Shown: positions 50,073-61,151, numbered from the stretch's first letter. The stretch is 64,000 bases of DNA from Hoyosella levis (GCF_026008515.1 NZ_BQYM01000008.1:62001-126000); one strand, 5' to 3'. Notes: generated by a model from the sequence alone, not told the origin. Translations and numbers: made by a program.

Positions 50073-50831
50073 CTAGGCGCGCGCGGCATCGGCGATGGCT
50101 ACTGCCTCCCGGCCGCCAGCTTCCATCGCGCCGCAGCACAGGATGACCCAGTTGCCCACGCCCTGCGCGGTGCCCTCCGCGAAGCCCGTTGCCGCGCTGC
50201 GGTAGGCGCTCGCCCGCTGCAGCCAGCTGGCTTCCGGAACACCGAGGTTGTGCGGGTCGAGGCCCGAGGTGACCGCGATGAGCCGGGATGCCGCTCGAGC
50301 GACGATTCCGTCGGCGGTGCCGAAGGGCCGCAGGGCGAGGAGATCGCCGTGGACCACCGCCGCGATCACCGGCGCGGGTGCCCGCGTCCCCCCAGTGACG
50401 AGGTGAGCGAGGAGCTCGAGCCTCTCCCCCACCCCCGGCTCGGGCCGCGGCCGACCAAGCCGGTCCCGATCATCGACAAGGTCAGCAGCGGCAAGCATGT
50501 GCAGCCGAGCCAGGACTTGCAGCGGGGCCCGCTTCCAGGTTCCCGAGAGATTAGTGAGCGCTTCCCCGTCGAGCGCCTGGGCCACGCGCATCGCACCAGA
50601 GAGCGTGGGATCCTCGATCTTGCCGGAGGCGTCGAGCTCGGTCCGGCCGCCGTCGAGGGCGGAGGATGCCCGGGCCGCGCGCACCGAGGCCTCGGTGGCG
50701 CTCTTGGCCCATTCGCGGCGGTTGGCGGCGTGGCGATGTGCTTCGCCGAGCGCGGACCGGGCCCGTTCCGCGGCGTCGTGGATTCCGGGCATCTCGAGTA
50801 TCGGCGCTAGGGGATCTGCAAATTCGGTCAC
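50073..50831 (-). CDS. Degenerate Fic-domain protein
   Basis: 252 aa from a GTG at 50831 (VTEFADPLAP), the counterpart of Rv3662c. Fic-like features are SSALDG near residues 57-61, resembling the inhibitory or N-terminal motif of Fic proteins, and VVHGDLLALRPFGTADGIVAR near 159-179, which aligns with HPFxxGNGRxxR. The catalytic His is replaced by Arg168 and the GNGR phosphate-binding loop is lost, so AMPylation seems unlikely. It may retain a binding role. Some annotations call such proteins oxidoreductases, which I see no reason for. Confidence 0.75.
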   Translation of the reverse strand: MTEFADPLAPILEMPGIHDAAERARSALGEAHRHAANRREWAKSATEASVRAARASSALDGGRTELDASGKIEDPTLSGAMRVAQALDGEALTNLSGTWKRAPLQVLARLHMLAAADLVDDRDRLGRPRPEPGVGERLELLAHLVTGGTRAPAPVIAAVVHGDLLALRPFGTADGIVARAASRLIAVTSGLDPHNLGVPEASWLQRASAYRSAATGFAEGTAQGVGNWVILCCGAMEAGGREAVAIADAARA

Positions 50832-50925
50832 GCATCTAGACGCTACCGCCACTCGTGCCCTGGCCTGAAGCGACGATGGTCTCCTGGCGCTTCCATCTCG
50901 CGCTGCCGACGGCGGCCGGGCGCCA

Positions 50926-50987
50926 GTTGTGTGCGGTTTTGCACCCGGATCCGCGCCGCGAGGGGTGCATTCGGTAACACTTCCGCG
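50926..50987. repeat. 62-bp dispersed intergenic element, copy A
   Basis: Identical in length to the element at 61230-61291. The left 22 nt (GTTGTGTGCG, one change, TTTTGCACC) and the right 26 nt (GGGTGCATTCGGTAACAC then TTCCGCG) are nearly identical, while the central 14 nt differ. TGCACC and GGTGCA form an inverted repeat in both copies. Confidence 0.85.
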
Positions 50988-51035
50988 CGGCGCGAGAACC
51001 GGCGCGAGAACCGGCGCGAGAACGGCCGAGAGAAC
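50988..51035. repeat. 12-bp tandem repeat CGGCGCGAGAAC
   Basis: Three perfect copies (50988-51023) and a degenerate fourth, directly abutting element copy A. Confidence 0.9.
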
Positions 51036-51274
51036 GACAGCGGCATCGCCACCCAGCTCGCTTCCGCCCTCCTGTGATCGCGGCCCACTAGCCCCTTCGC
51101 TGTGCGCCTCGCCATGTTCTTGCTGCCGAGGAGCGCTTGCTCACTTATCGCTCGTTGAGCTTGGACCGGGACAGTCTGTGCCGCAACGTATTCGGCGGAT
51201 GAGTAAATGGGTCACCGTGACGCGCTAATGCCAATGCGGTCGAGCCCGAACAGCGAGAGGCCGCACGGGAACCA

Positions 51275-52690
51275 ATGAGCGATCGCCCAGCGCCGCAGGA
51301 CAAGCCCCCGCACCCGGACAACGAGGACGAGTTCACCGGGTCCTGGCGCCATGTGGGCCTCGGTGTCGTCCTGATCGCCATGATCGTCACCTTCATGGCG
51401 ACCACGACGATGATCTACCGCAATGCATTCTCCGAGCGCATCGCGGTGACGCTCGTGGTCGGGACCGTCGGCAATGCCCTCGCGCCAGGCTCTGATGTGA
51501 AGCTCGGTGGCGCTCTCGTTGGAGAGGTCACGGGACTTCGCCTGCGGCCGGGCTTCGAGGTCGAGGTGTCCCTTGCCATCGAGGGGAAGTCCGCGCACCT
51601 GGTGCCCTCCACCGCGACAGCGCGCGTCGTGCCCAAGACCTTGTTCGGGGAACGCTATGTCCAGCTCGTCGGTTCGGGCATCGGGGGCCGGCCCGTGCGG
51701 GAGGGCGATGTGCTCCACGAGAACGCGAGCGGCAGTGCCATCGACGCCTCCCGGATGTACGACGTGTTCTACGACCTGCTCGACGCGGTGCCGCCCGCTG
51801 ACCTCGCCTCAGCCCTGGGATCGATGAATGCCGCGCTGGCGGGGCGCGGGGAACGCATCGGCGAGATGATCGATCGATTCTCCCGCATGGCTGCTTCCCT
51901 CAACACCGAAGCACCTGCCCTCGAGCAGCAGATCACTGGCCTCGCGGAGCTCACCGAGACCTACTCCGATGTGCTGCCCGAGCTCGTTGTCGCGCTCGAC
52001 GATCTCCGGACCACCAACAAGACGATCGTCGAGCGGCGCGGCGACCTCGCGGCCATGCACGAGGCATTGATCGGGGCAAGCAGGTCCGCGGCCGAGATCC
52101 TGGAGGAGAACAAGGACCGCATCATTGGCATCACCGCTGATTCGCGGGAGGCGCTCGAGGTCCTCGCCCGCTACTCCCCCGCTTTCGGCTGCACCCTGTC
52201 TTACTTCGCTGGGCTGCGCGACAGGCTCGAGACCGCGTTCGGCAAGGGCAAGGGCATGCCCGGGCTGAACATGACGATCGAGCTCACGAACCCGCGTGGC
52301 AAGTACGTGCCGAACCAGGACGAGGCGCGATTCTTCGATGACCGCGGTCCAGTCTGCTACCAGCCGGTCGATCCTGCTGCGGGAAGCTTCCCCCAGTATC
52401 CAGGTGGCCCCTTCAACGTTGGCGCCTATGCGGTGCCCTCGCGCAATCCCGGCCAGGAGGATCTCGCGGAGCTGCCCGATCCTCTCGCCCTCGCCGCCGA
52501 GGTTGCCGCGGCCCCCGGTTCCGAGGCCGAGGGCCAGGCGCGGCAAGCGATCTACGGGCATGCCACGGGAACGGATCCGGCCGATGTCCCTGGCTGGACA
52601 ACCTTGATCGGGGCGCCCCTGCTGCGGGGCACAGCCATCAGCCTCCAGCCCGGCAGCCCGGAGCCCGCCAGGCCCGGGCCTGGCCAATGA
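51275..52690 (+). CDS. Orphan MCE family protein
   Basis: 471 aa. A single N-terminal membrane helix (VGLGVVLIAMIVTFMATTTM, about 27-46). Then an MlaD/MCE domain (about 57-135: VTLVVGTVGNALAPGSDVKLGGALVGEV, then PKTLFGERYVQL). A helical region follows (about 150-310), with a C-terminal domain and Pro/Gly-rich tail. MCE proteins form hexameric lipid-transfer tunnels across the periplasm, usually as six genes with yrbEAB. Here it stands alone with no permease or sister MCE genes, between the Fic-like gene and acs. Confidence 0.9.
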   Translation: MSDRPAPQDKPPHPDNEDEFTGSWRHVGLGVVLIAMIVTFMATTTMIYRNAFSERIAVTLVVGTVGNALAPGSDVKLGGALVGEVTGLRLRPGFEVEVSLAIEGKSAHLVPSTATARVVPKTLFGERYVQLVGSGIGGRPVREGDVLHENASGSAIDASRMYDVFYDLLDAVPPADLASALGSMNAALAGRGERIGEMIDRFSRMAASLNTEAPALEQQITGLAELTETYSDVLPELVVALDDLRTTNKTIVERRGDLAAMHEALIGASRSAAEILEENKDRIIGITADSREALEVLARYSPAFGCTLSYFAGLRDRLETAFGKGKGMPGLNMTIELTNPRGKYVPNQDEARFFDDRGPVCYQPVDPAAGSFPQYPGGPFNVGAYAVPSRNPGQEDLAELPDPLALAAEVAAAPGSEAEGQARQAIYGHATGTDPADVPGWTTLIGAPLLRGTAISLQPGSPEPARPGPGQ

Positions 52691-52783
52691 CCACGAGGAG
52701 CCCACCGCCGGCCGCTGGATTCCGACCGCTCGTCGCTGGTGTGATCCCACACACAGGCAAGGGTCGTGCGCGCCCCGGCGGGA

Positions 52784-52799
52784 TGTGACTACCCTCACA
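52784..52799 (+). promoter_or_regulatory. Crp-type binding site upstream of acs
   Basis: TGTGA-CTACCC-TCACA is a perfect 5-6-5 palindrome matching the classic Crp site, 71 bp before the acs ATG. Acetyl-CoA synthetase is a known Crp target in several bacteria, and this window encodes both a Crp and an adenylate cyclase. Confidence 0.65.
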
Positions 52800-52870
52800 G
52801 GCAGAGTCCCACAGGGTTGAGCCGGACACCATGTCCGCCAATCGAGGAGCCGAACGAGGAGTAGCACGCA

Positions 52871-54820
<1,950 letters not shown>

Positions 54821-54833
54821 CGCATCCCCCAGC

Positions 54834-54883
54834 ACGACCAGGGGCGGGCAAGGCCTCGATGGCCTGCCCGCCCCGTCGTGTTT
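54834..54883 (+). terminator. Terminator after acs
   Basis: Long stem: ACGAC outer arm, GGGGCGGGCA / TGCCCGCCCC inner arm and GGCC / GGCC near the loop, followed by GTTT. Begins 13 bp after the acs stop. Confidence 0.88.
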
Positions 54884-55021
54884 GACCGATGATCACGCGG
54901 AAGTTGGGCCGCAATGCGCACCTAATCCGGTACGGATGGCCCAAGACGTGGCAACATAGGCGGCAGACCGCCTTTCGATCGTCGAGCGAGTAGACGCCAC
55001 AACCCAAGTGGAGGAGTGCAC

Positions 55022-55564
55022 GTGACCTTCAACGACCGCAGCAATGGGCGTTACACGGGGGACGGGGTGCCACGTACCGTCGCGTCGATCCCGCTCGCGG
55101 ACGCGGATGCCCGACGCCCCGGTGAGTCCGTCTCGATCGGCGATCTCGTCAAGGAGGCGACGTCGCAGGTATCGACGTTGTTCCGCGCCGAGGTGGAGCT
55201 CGCCAAGTCCGAGGTAGTGGGCGAGGTCAAGAAGGGCGTGAAGGGCAGCGTCTTCTTCGTCGTCGCCGGCGTCGTCCTGCTGTTCAGCCTGTTCTTCTTT
55301 TTCTTCTTCCTCGGCCATGTCCTCGAGCTCTGGCTGTGGCAATGGGCCGCCTGGGGCGTCGTCTTCCTGATCATGGTGCTCGTCGCGGCGATCTGCGGCC
55401 TGATCGGCTACCTGAAGGTGCGCAAGCTCAAGAAGCCGGAGCACACCATCGAATCGGTGAAGGGCCTGCGGGAGGTGCTGCCCTCCGCGGAGCGGTTCGC
55501 CCGCGGCGAGCTGACCGAGTCCCAGCGGGCCCAGCTTCCTGGATCCTCCTCGAGCTCGCGATAG
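55022..55564 (+). CDS. Holin-X (DUF1469) family membrane protein
   Basis: 180 aa from a GTG at 55022 with GGAGGAG five bases before it. SIGDLVKEATSQVSTLFRAEVELAKSEV is the amphipathic N-terminal helix of this family. Two membrane helices follow (SVFFVVAGVVLLFSLFFFFFFLGHVL and AAWGVVFLIMVLVAAICGLIGYL), then a Ser-rich tail. Despite the holin label, these are widespread actinobacterial proteins, not phage lysis proteins. Position equals Rv3669. Confidence 0.88.
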   Translation: MTFNDRSNGRYTGDGVPRTVASIPLADADARRPGESVSIGDLVKEATSQVSTLFRAEVELAKSEVVGEVKKGVKGSVFFVVAGVVLLFSLFFFFFFLGHVLELWLWQWAAWGVVFLIMVLVAAICGLIGYLKVRKLKKPEHTIESVKGLREVLPSAERFARGELTESQRAQLPGSSSSSR

Positions 55565-55598
55565 CAGGCAGCCCGGAGAATAGCGGGAAGGGCGCGGA

Positions 55599-56579
55599 AT
55601 GGTTGCCCCCGATCCATCGCGCGTGCGGCTAGAAGGCCCGTGGAAGCACCGGGACGTGCACGCGAATGGCATCCGGTTCCATGTGGCGGAATCCGGGCCC
55701 TCTGGCCCCGATGTGCCGACGGTGCTCCTGCTGCACGGTTTCGGTGAGTTCTGGTGGACATGGCGCAACCAGTTGCGCGCGCTCGCGGACGCCGGGATCC
55801 GTGCCTTCGCGGTGGATCTGCGGGGCTATGGCGATACCGACAAGCCTCCGCGCGGCTATGACGGCTGGACGCTCGCCGGCGATACGGCTGGGCTGGTGCG
55901 CGCGCTAGGCCTGCAGGACGCCATCATCGTCGGCCACGCCGAGGGCGGGCTGGTGTGCTGGGCCACGGCCGCGCTGCATCCCCGGCAGGTGCGTGCCATC
56001 GCGGTGCTGGGCTCCCCGCACCCGATGTCAGTGAAGCGCGCGGCACTGCGCGACCGCAATCAGCGCGCGGCACTGACGCGGGCCTTGCTGCCATTCCAGG
56101 TCCCGTGGCTGCCCGAGCGCCGGCTCGTGCGCGATGACGGCGCCTACGCGGAGGAGATGCTGCGGCAGCGCGGCGGCGTGGCATGGGTGCGGTCCGATGA
56201 TTTCGCGGAGGTCGCGCGCCATGCCCGCATGGCGGTGCAGATCCCCGGCGCCGCGCACTGCGCCCTGGAATACCACCGGTGGGCTTTCCGCTCGCAGTTC
56301 CGTTCGGACGGGCGGCGCTTCTTCCGATCGATGCGCGAGAAGCTGTCGCAGCCCGTGCTGCAGATCCACGGCGGAGCGGACCCGTTCATCCTTGCTGGCT
56401 CGCTCTACCGGGACAAGACCTGGGCTCCCAACAGGGAGCTGCAGATCGTGTACGGGGTCGGGCACTTCGTGCACGAGGAGGCACCCGACCTAGTGAGCTC
56501 ACGACTCATCGAGTTCGTGCGCGCCCACTCGGGCCCTGGTTCACACGCAGGCGCCGGTTCCGACGGGATTGAACGCTGA
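55599..56579 (+). CDS. Alpha/beta-hydrolase fold protein, nucleophile position is Ala
   Basis: 326 aa, in the position of ephE (Rv3670). Oxyanion motif LLLHGFGEFWWTWRNQL (HGFGE) and the loop LRGYGDTDKPP match epoxide hydrolases or haloalkane dehalogenases. A late His lies in YGVGHFVHEEAP. The nucleophile elbow reads G112-H-A114-E-G-G, where epoxide hydrolases have GHDWGG and lipases GxSxG, so the Asp or Ser nucleophile is missing. It may be non-hydrolytic or use another residue. Its 3' end overlaps the convergent marP by 39 nt. Confidence 0.85.
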   Translation: MVAPDPSRVRLEGPWKHRDVHANGIRFHVAESGPSGPDVPTVLLLHGFGEFWWTWRNQLRALADAGIRAFAVDLRGYGDTDKPPRGYDGWTLAGDTAGLVRALGLQDAIIVGHAEGGLVCWATAALHPRQVRAIAVLGSPHPMSVKRAALRDRNQRAALTRALLPFQVPWLPERRLVRDDGAYAEEMLRQRGGVAWVRSDDFAEVARHARMAVQIPGAAHCALEYHRWAFRSQFRSDGRRFFRSMREKLSQPVLQIHGGADPFILAGSLYRDKTWAPNRELQIVYGVGHFVHEEAPDLVSSRLIEFVRAHSGPGSHAGAGSDGIER

Positions 56580-57728
56580 CGCTGCCGCGTTGACGTGCGG
56601 GGCGATCTCCCTGTTGGTGAGGACGAAGCCAGTCTCGGGGTCGTCAGCGGCCGCGCCGAACACCAGCCCGAGCACGTTGCCCTGTCCATCGAGCAAGGGG
56701 CCGCCGGAGTTGCCCTGCCGGATCGTCCCGCGAATGGTGTAGACCTCGCGGTTGACGGTGCTGGCCTGGTAGATGTCCGGGCCGGAGAGCTCCACCACAT
56801 CACGGATGCGTACTGCGTTCGCGGTGTACGGCCCCCCGCCCGGGTAGCCGACGACAACGCCGCTGGTACCACGCTCGACAAGTCCATCGATCACCTCGAG
56901 CGGGGCAGCGGGCAAGCCGGGAGCTCGCAGGATGGCGATGTCGGCGGATGGGTCGAACACAACGACGGTCGCATCGAACACGCCATCCAGGGTCTCGACG
57001 GTCACGCCCTCGGTACCAGCGACGACGTGCGCGTTGGTCATGACCAGCGTGGGCGCGATGACGATCCCGCTGCCCTCGAGCGACTTCAAGCAGGAGGTAG
57101 CGGTACCGCGGACCCGCGGCACGCTGCGCTGCACATCGGTGACCACCGGGGAGAAGGCGACGTCCCCGTCGGGCGGATCCACCGCCGCGATGGGCGTGCG
57201 ACCGAACGGCCCGAGCACATCGGGCAGCCCGGAGGTGTTGATGAGGTCGGCGAAGTCGCGGGGGATCTCCTTGAGCCATTCCGGGGCTACCTGATCGACC
57301 TGGGTCAGCAGGTTCGAGCCACGGACGGCTGCGGCGAGATCCGCGCGGCCCGCGGATGCCGCGGGGATGGCGAGCAGGTAGGCCGCGAGAAGGATCGCGA
57401 TGCCCTGGAAGATCGCACCGATCATGCTGTCGACGAAGTGCAGCAGCGAGGCGCGGAGCAATCCGCGGGCGGTGCGGCCGATCACCATGCCACACACCTC
57501 GCCGAGGATGACGAGCGCGACAATGAGGATGATCCCGATGATCAAGCGCCCGAACTGATCGTCGACGAGGACCACGACGCGCGGCGCGAGCATGATCCCG
57601 AAGATCGCGCCGATCACCACTCCGACGAACGCGAGGCCCGAGGCGAGAGCGCCGTGCCGCCAGCCGGAGACCGCTGCGAGGAGCACTCCGACGAGCAGGA
57701 TGAGGTCGATCCACTGCGAGCCTGTCAC
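56541..57728 (-). CDS. marP: Periplasmic membrane-anchored serine protease MarP
   Basis: Protects mycobacteria from acid and oxidative stress by processing wall enzymes. 395 aa from a GTG at 57728. Four N-terminal helices form a CvpA-like domain. The trypsin-like protease domain has the triad His234 (TNAHVVAG), Asp263 (DPSADIAIL) and Ser341 (RQGNSGGPL), aligning with the mycobacterial enzyme. Cys213 and Cys394 probably form the conserved activating disulfide. GGAGGT precedes the start. Overlaps the nudix stop by 4 nt. Confidence 0.95.
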   Translation of the reverse strand: MTGSQWIDLILLVGVLLAAVSGWRHGALASGLAFVGVVIGAIFGIMLAPRVVVLVDDQFGRLIIGIILIVALVILGEVCGMVIGRTARGLLRASLLHFVDSMIGAIFQGIAILLAAYLLAIPAASAGRADLAAAVRGSNLLTQVDQVAPEWLKEIPRDFADLINTSGLPDVLGPFGRTPIAAVDPPDGDVAFSPVVTDVQRSVPRVRGTATSCLKSLEGSGIVIAPTLVMTNAHVVAGTEGVTVETLDGVFDATVVVFDPSADIAILRAPGLPAAPLEVIDGLVERGTSGVVVGYPGGGPYTANAVRIRDVVELSGPDIYQASTVNREVYTIRGTIRQGNSGGPLLDGQGNVLGLVFGAAADDPETGFVLTNREIAPHVNAAASAFNPVGTGACV

Positions 57729-58435
57729 GAGCGACGCACCTCCATGCCGTACTGGGCGAGGGTTGATTCCATGTCCCTCACATCGGACTGGTCCCAGGGC
57801 TTCTCCCACCCGGAGACCGAGAGCATCCCCGCGAGAAGTCCCGCGGTGAAGCCCCAGATCAGCATGCCGTCTGTGACGAATGCTGGCGAATCGTACGGGA
57901 TGTCAGGATGGCGCAGCGCGAACCGATTGCCCGGTTCGATGAGGTCATGGACGGCGACGGTGTCCACGCGGGAGGCTTCGGTGGGATCGACCACACCGAT
58001 GGGGCTCGGGGTTTCCCAGTAGGCGAGAACCGGGGTGACCTCGAACCCGGAGACGGGCACGTAGATCCCGGGCAGCAGCGAGAGCGGCCGTACGCCGGCG
58101 GGATCGAGCCCGGTCTCCTCGCGCGCCTCCCGCAGTGCCGTATCGACCGGCCCGGCATCACCGGGGTCCGCGGCCCCGCCCGGGAAGGCGACCTGGCCGC
58201 GGTGCTGGCGCATCGTGGCGGCGCGCTGCGTGAGCAAGATGAAGGCGTCATCGGGCAGTCCTCCCGGACGCCGGGGGTCGGATTGCTCGCTGCCGCCGAA
58301 GAGCATGAGCACCGCGGCGGGGCGCGGGACGACCTCCGCGGGAGGGCGCAGCATCATGCGGGGGTGCGCGTCGGGAGACTTGGCGCAGACGTGCGACAGC
58401 CATGGCGGGGTAGGCCCGTGGCCGAGAGTGCTCAT
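57725..58435 (-). CDS. NUDIX hydrolase, CoA-pyrophosphatase type
   Basis: 236 aa, counterpart of Rv3672c. The UPF0035/NuCoA signature LLTQRAATMRQHRGQVAFPGGAAD precedes the Nudix box, whose core ALREAREETGLDPAG supplies the metal-binding glutamates. Likely cleaves CoA or its oxidised derivatives to phosphopantetheine and ADP. Four-nucleotide overlaps on both sides place it in the nth-TlpA-nudix-marP operon. Confidence 0.92.
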   Translation of the reverse strand: MSTLGHGPTPPWLSHVCAKSPDAHPRMMLRPPAEVVPRPAAVLMLFGGSEQSDPRRPGGLPDDAFILLTQRAATMRQHRGQVAFPGGAADPGDAGPVDTALREAREETGLDPAGVRPLSLLPGIYVPVSGFEVTPVLAYWETPSPIGVVDPTEASRVDTVAVHDLIEPGNRFALRHPDIPYDSPAFVTDGMLIWGFTAGLLAGMLSVSGWEKPWDQSDVRDMESTLAQYGMEVRRS

Positions 58436-59109
58436 CGGGGTTCTCCTTGCAAGGCTGCCGTGACCGCATCCTGGATCTGCCCGGGAGTGGTGAAGGGTTC
58501 GGCGAGAATACCGGCGACATTACCGCCCGCATCGAGCACGATCGTGACGGGGAGCACCGGGGGCGCGCCGAGCTGGGCTGGGATGCGCCCCTTGCCATCC
58601 TGTACCCCAGGCATGGTCACTTCATACTGGGCGAGCCGGGCGAGGGCATTGCCCTCGTTCGGGTCCCGGTGCACGGTGAGCACGGTGATGTCTCCGGCCA
58701 CGCCGCGCGCGTACTCCTGCATGGCCGGCAACTCCTCGGCACAGGGCCCGCACCAGTAGGCCCAGACGTTGAGCACGGCGGGCTTGCCGGCGAGCGCGGC
58801 CTCGAGATCCACGGGAGCGCCGTCCGCGAGGCAGCCCACTTCCACGCCTCGCAACGGGTTGTCCCCCGCCCAGGACGCTCCGGTGGCCCCGCTCATGCCG
58901 GGGCAAGGCTCGAGGCCAGCGCGGGCACGCTCGGCCGCGAGCGCTTCGTTGCTAGCGGGGGGACGGCCGGCGCCCTGCTCGGCCTGGCTGCCGCGACCGG
59001 GCAGGGTGCTCGGCGTGGTCGCCTCGTCACCGCCGCGTGGCCAGATGGCGATGATCAGCGCGAGCACGATCGCGAGGGCAGCGAGGCTGCCCCGGGCGCC
59101 CGTGCTCAT
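58432..59109 (-). CDS. TlpA-like membrane-anchored thiol-disulfide protein
   Basis: 225 aa. N-terminal helix ([16 protein letters not shown]), a disordered linker, then a thioredoxin fold with [19 protein letters not shown] (active-site CGPC) and the cis-Pro region [11 protein letters not shown]. Two extra cysteines (EPCPGM and EVGCLADG) may form a structural disulfide. It works on the outer face of the membrane, probably reducing or forming disulfides in exported proteins. Neighbouring MarP needs a disulfide, which makes it a plausible client (inference). Confidence 0.92.
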   Translation of the reverse strand: MSTGARGSLAALAIVLALIIAIWPRGGDEATTPSTLPGRGSQAEQGAGRPPASNEALAAERARAGLEPCPGMSGATGASWAGDNPLRGVEVGCLADGAPVDLEAALAGKPAVLNVWAYWCGPCAEELPAMQEYARGVAGDITVLTVHRDPNEGNALARLAQYEVTMPGVQDGKGRIPAQLGAPPVLPVTIVLDAGGNVAGILAEPFTTPGQIQDAVTAALQGEPR

Positions 59110-59885
59110 GACGCGTCCTGCTCGCTCGCGGGCCGAGCGAGCGCGAGCAGGTGCTCGGTCTCAGGGCCGCGGACGAGCGTCGCGGCGGTCGCGTAGTCAG
59201 TGGGGCCAGCGCCGAACGACGGGCAGTCACGGGCGAGGATGCAGGCGCCGCAGGCGGGACGGCGGGAGTGGCATACACGGCGGCCGTGGAAGATGACGCG
59301 GTGCGAGAGCAGGGTCCAGTCGCGCTTCTCGATGAGCTCGCCGATGGCGTGCTCGACCTTCACCGGGTCAGTCTCCTCGGTCCACTGCCAGCGGCGCACC
59401 AGGCGCCCGAAGTGGGTGTCGACGGTGATGCCGGGGATATCAAAGGCGTTGCCAAGGATGACGTTCGCGGTCTTGCGGCCCACCCCGGGCAGTGTGACGA
59501 GCTCCTTGAGGGTGCTCGGCAGCTCGCCGCCGAACCGCTCGGTGACGGCCTGCCCGAGCCCGATCAGCGAGGTGGCCTTGTTGCGGTAGAACCCAGTGGA
59601 ACGGATCAGTTCCTCGAGCTCGGCCCGGTTGGCCCCGGCATAGTCAGCGGCGGTGCGATAGCGGTCGAACAGCGCCGGGGTGACCTCGTTGACACGCTTG
59701 TCCGTGCATTGCGCGGAGAGGATGGTGGCGACAGCGAGCTCGAGCGGCGTGGTGAAGTCGAGCTCGCAATACACGTGCGGAAAGGCGCGCCCAAGGGTCC
59801 GGTTCATGCGGCGGGCACGGCGCATGAGGCCTAGTCGGGTCTCGGGCGCGCGGCGCGCGCGCCGGCTCGGCTGGGGTGTGCTCAC
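59106..59885 (-). CDS. nth: Endonuclease III
   Basis: DNA glycosylase/AP lyase removing oxidised pyrimidines. 259 aa. Helix-hairpin-helix [17 protein letters not shown] with the catalytic Lys, then [11 protein letters not shown] with the catalytic Asp. The C-terminal 4Fe-4S cluster cysteines are in [17 protein letters not shown]. First gene of the nth-TlpA-nudix-marP operon. Confidence 0.96.
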   Translation of the reverse strand: MSTPQPSRRARRAPETRLGLMRRARRMNRTLGRAFPHVYCELDFTTPLELAVATILSAQCTDKRVNEVTPALFDRYRTAADYAGANRAELEELIRSTGFYRNKATSLIGLGQAVTERFGGELPSTLKELVTLPGVGRKTANVILGNAFDIPGITVDTHFGRLVRRWQWTEETDPVKVEHAIGELIEKRDWTLLSHRVIFHGRRVCHSRRPACGACILARDCPSFGAGPTDYATAATLVRGPETEHLLALARPASEQDAS

Positions 59886-59992
59886 GTGTCTAGGGTACGT
59901 ATCGCTCGGTGGGGCCGTGCTCGCGCGAGCTAGTGTCCGGGCCGGTGCCGGGACGTTGCCGTTCCGAGACCTACGCGGTGTTGACTAGGTCC

Positions 59993-60133
59993 ATGGAAGA
60001 ATTGGCGGTGCTGCTCATCCCGGTGCTGCTGATGTTCTTTGCCATGGGCCTTGATCGGGTCGAGCGCATCCTCCTGGCGAGCTGCGCCGCGGATTCGCCC
60101 TTGGTGGAGACGGGATCGCCGCGCCGCGAATGA
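59993..60133 (+). CDS. Small single-pass membrane protein
   Basis: 46 aa: MEELAVLLIPVLLMFFAMGL forms one membrane helix, followed by DRVERILLASC and a charged tail. Position between nth and crp matches Rv3675, which is larger; the family has no known function. No ribosome-binding site is seen, so translation may be from a leaderless mRNA. Confidence 0.65.
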   Translation: MEELAVLLIPVLLMFFAMGLDRVERILLASCAADSPLVETGSPRRE

Positions 60134-60295
60134 ATTCCGCGCGCGGTCCGCGCCGAGCCCCCGAGTGGAATTTCCGGGGCCTATTGTGCAAGATCAAGTG
60201 GTAGCCACCACACTCTGGGCAGCATCGTGACCCGCTCCCCCTGCTGTGCAAGGCTTCATCGGCTGCGTCCATAACGCGAAAGCACCGGACAATAT

Positions 60296-60309
60296 GTGAT
60301 GAAAGCCAC
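60296..60309 (+). promoter_or_regulatory. Possible Crp site upstream of crp
   Basis: GTG-N8-CAC (GTGATGAAAGCCAC) fits the spacing of mycobacterial Crp sites, though it lacks the preferred A at the sixth position. It lies 107 bp before the crp start and could serve autoregulation. Confidence 0.35.
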
Positions 60310-60416
60310 TAGAGTGGGGCTGAATGCGGGCGTTCGCTGCGTGCGCAGCCTGCGTTCCCAAGACATAGCGGCGCTGGATGCTGTTCCAGTGCCGACGAGT
60401 TCCCGAAGGAGCCCAC

Positions 60417-61091
60417 GTGGACGAGATCCTGGCCAGAGCCGGAATCTTCCAGGGAGTCGAGCCCTCCGCCATTGCCGCGCTCACCCACCAGTTGCAGCCG
60501 GTGGATTTCCCGCGCCAGCATGTCATCTTCAACGAGGGCGAGCCGGGTGATCGGCTGTACATCATCGTCAACGGCAAGGTAAAGATCGGTCGCCGGTCCC
60601 CGGATGGCCGGGAGAACCTGCTCGCGATCATGGGGCCGTCGGACATGTTCGGCGAGCTGTCCATCTTCGACCCCGGCCCACGCACGTCGAGCGCGACGAC
60701 CGTCACCGAGGTGCGGGCCGTGAGCATGGACCGAGCGGCGCTGAAGGAGTGGATCGGGCAGCGTCCCGAGATCGCCGAGCAGCTGCTGCGCGTGCTGGCA
60801 CGCCGGTTGCGCCGCACCAACAACAACCTCGCGGACCTCATCTTCACCGACGTCCCGGGCCGTGTCGCGAAGGCGCTGCTGCAGCTCGCGCAGCGCTTCG
60901 GCACCCAGGAGAATGGCGCGCTGCGCGTCACCCATGACCTGACGCAGGAGGAGATCGCGCAGCTCGTGGGCGCCTCCCGCGAGACCGTCAACAAGGCACT
61001 CGCTGACTTCGCGCATCGTGGCTGGCTACGCCTGGAGGGCAAGAGCGTGCTGATCTCCGATTCGGAGCGGCTGGCGCGCCGGGCCCGCTAG
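60417..61091 (+). CDS. crp: cAMP receptor protein, Crp/Fnr family regulator
   Basis: 224 aa, the same length as Rv3676. The cyclic-nucleotide-binding domain (about 10-125) contains [21 protein letters not shown], with Glu, Arg, Ser and Thr for cAMP contact. After the long C helix, the winged HTH (about 170-215) has [33 protein letters not shown] start at 60417 with AAGGAG five bases upstream. A global carbon and stress regulator; the acs site in this window is a candidate target. Confidence 0.95.
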   Translation: MDEILARAGIFQGVEPSAIAALTHQLQPVDFPRQHVIFNEGEPGDRLYIIVNGKVKIGRRSPDGRENLLAIMGPSDMFGELSIFDPGPRTSSATTVTEVRAVSMDRAALKEWIGQRPEIAEQLLRVLARRLRRTNNNLADLIFTDVPGRVAKALLQLAQRFGTQENGALRVTHDLTQEEIAQLVGASRETVNKALADFAHRGWLRLEGKSVLISDSERLARRAR

Positions 61092-61104
61092 GACTGGAAC
61101 TGCG

Positions 61105-61151
61105 AACGCGAGAGAAGCCGCCGGATTCCCGGGTCGGCTTCTCTCGCGTTT
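61105..61151. terminator. Bidirectional terminator after crp
   Basis: Perfect 16-bp stem AACGCGAGAGAAGCCG / CGGCTTCTCTCGCGTT with a 14-nt loop and a following T. Begins 13 bp after the crp stop. Confidence 0.9.

Larger units (their letters stand above)
50832..51274. other. Divergent intergenic region with a dispersed repeat
   Basis: 443 bp between the Fic-like and MCE genes. It holds the 62-bp repeated element (50926-50987), 12-bp tandem repeats directly after it, and a GTCAC-C-GTGAC palindrome at 51211-51221 that may belong to the MCE promoter. No supported gene. Confidence 0.6.

Noticed and set aside
55022-55564. Prophage holin
   Set aside because: The Holin-X/DUF1469 family is widespread in actinobacterial chromosomes; no other phage gene is nearby and the position matches the conserved backbone.
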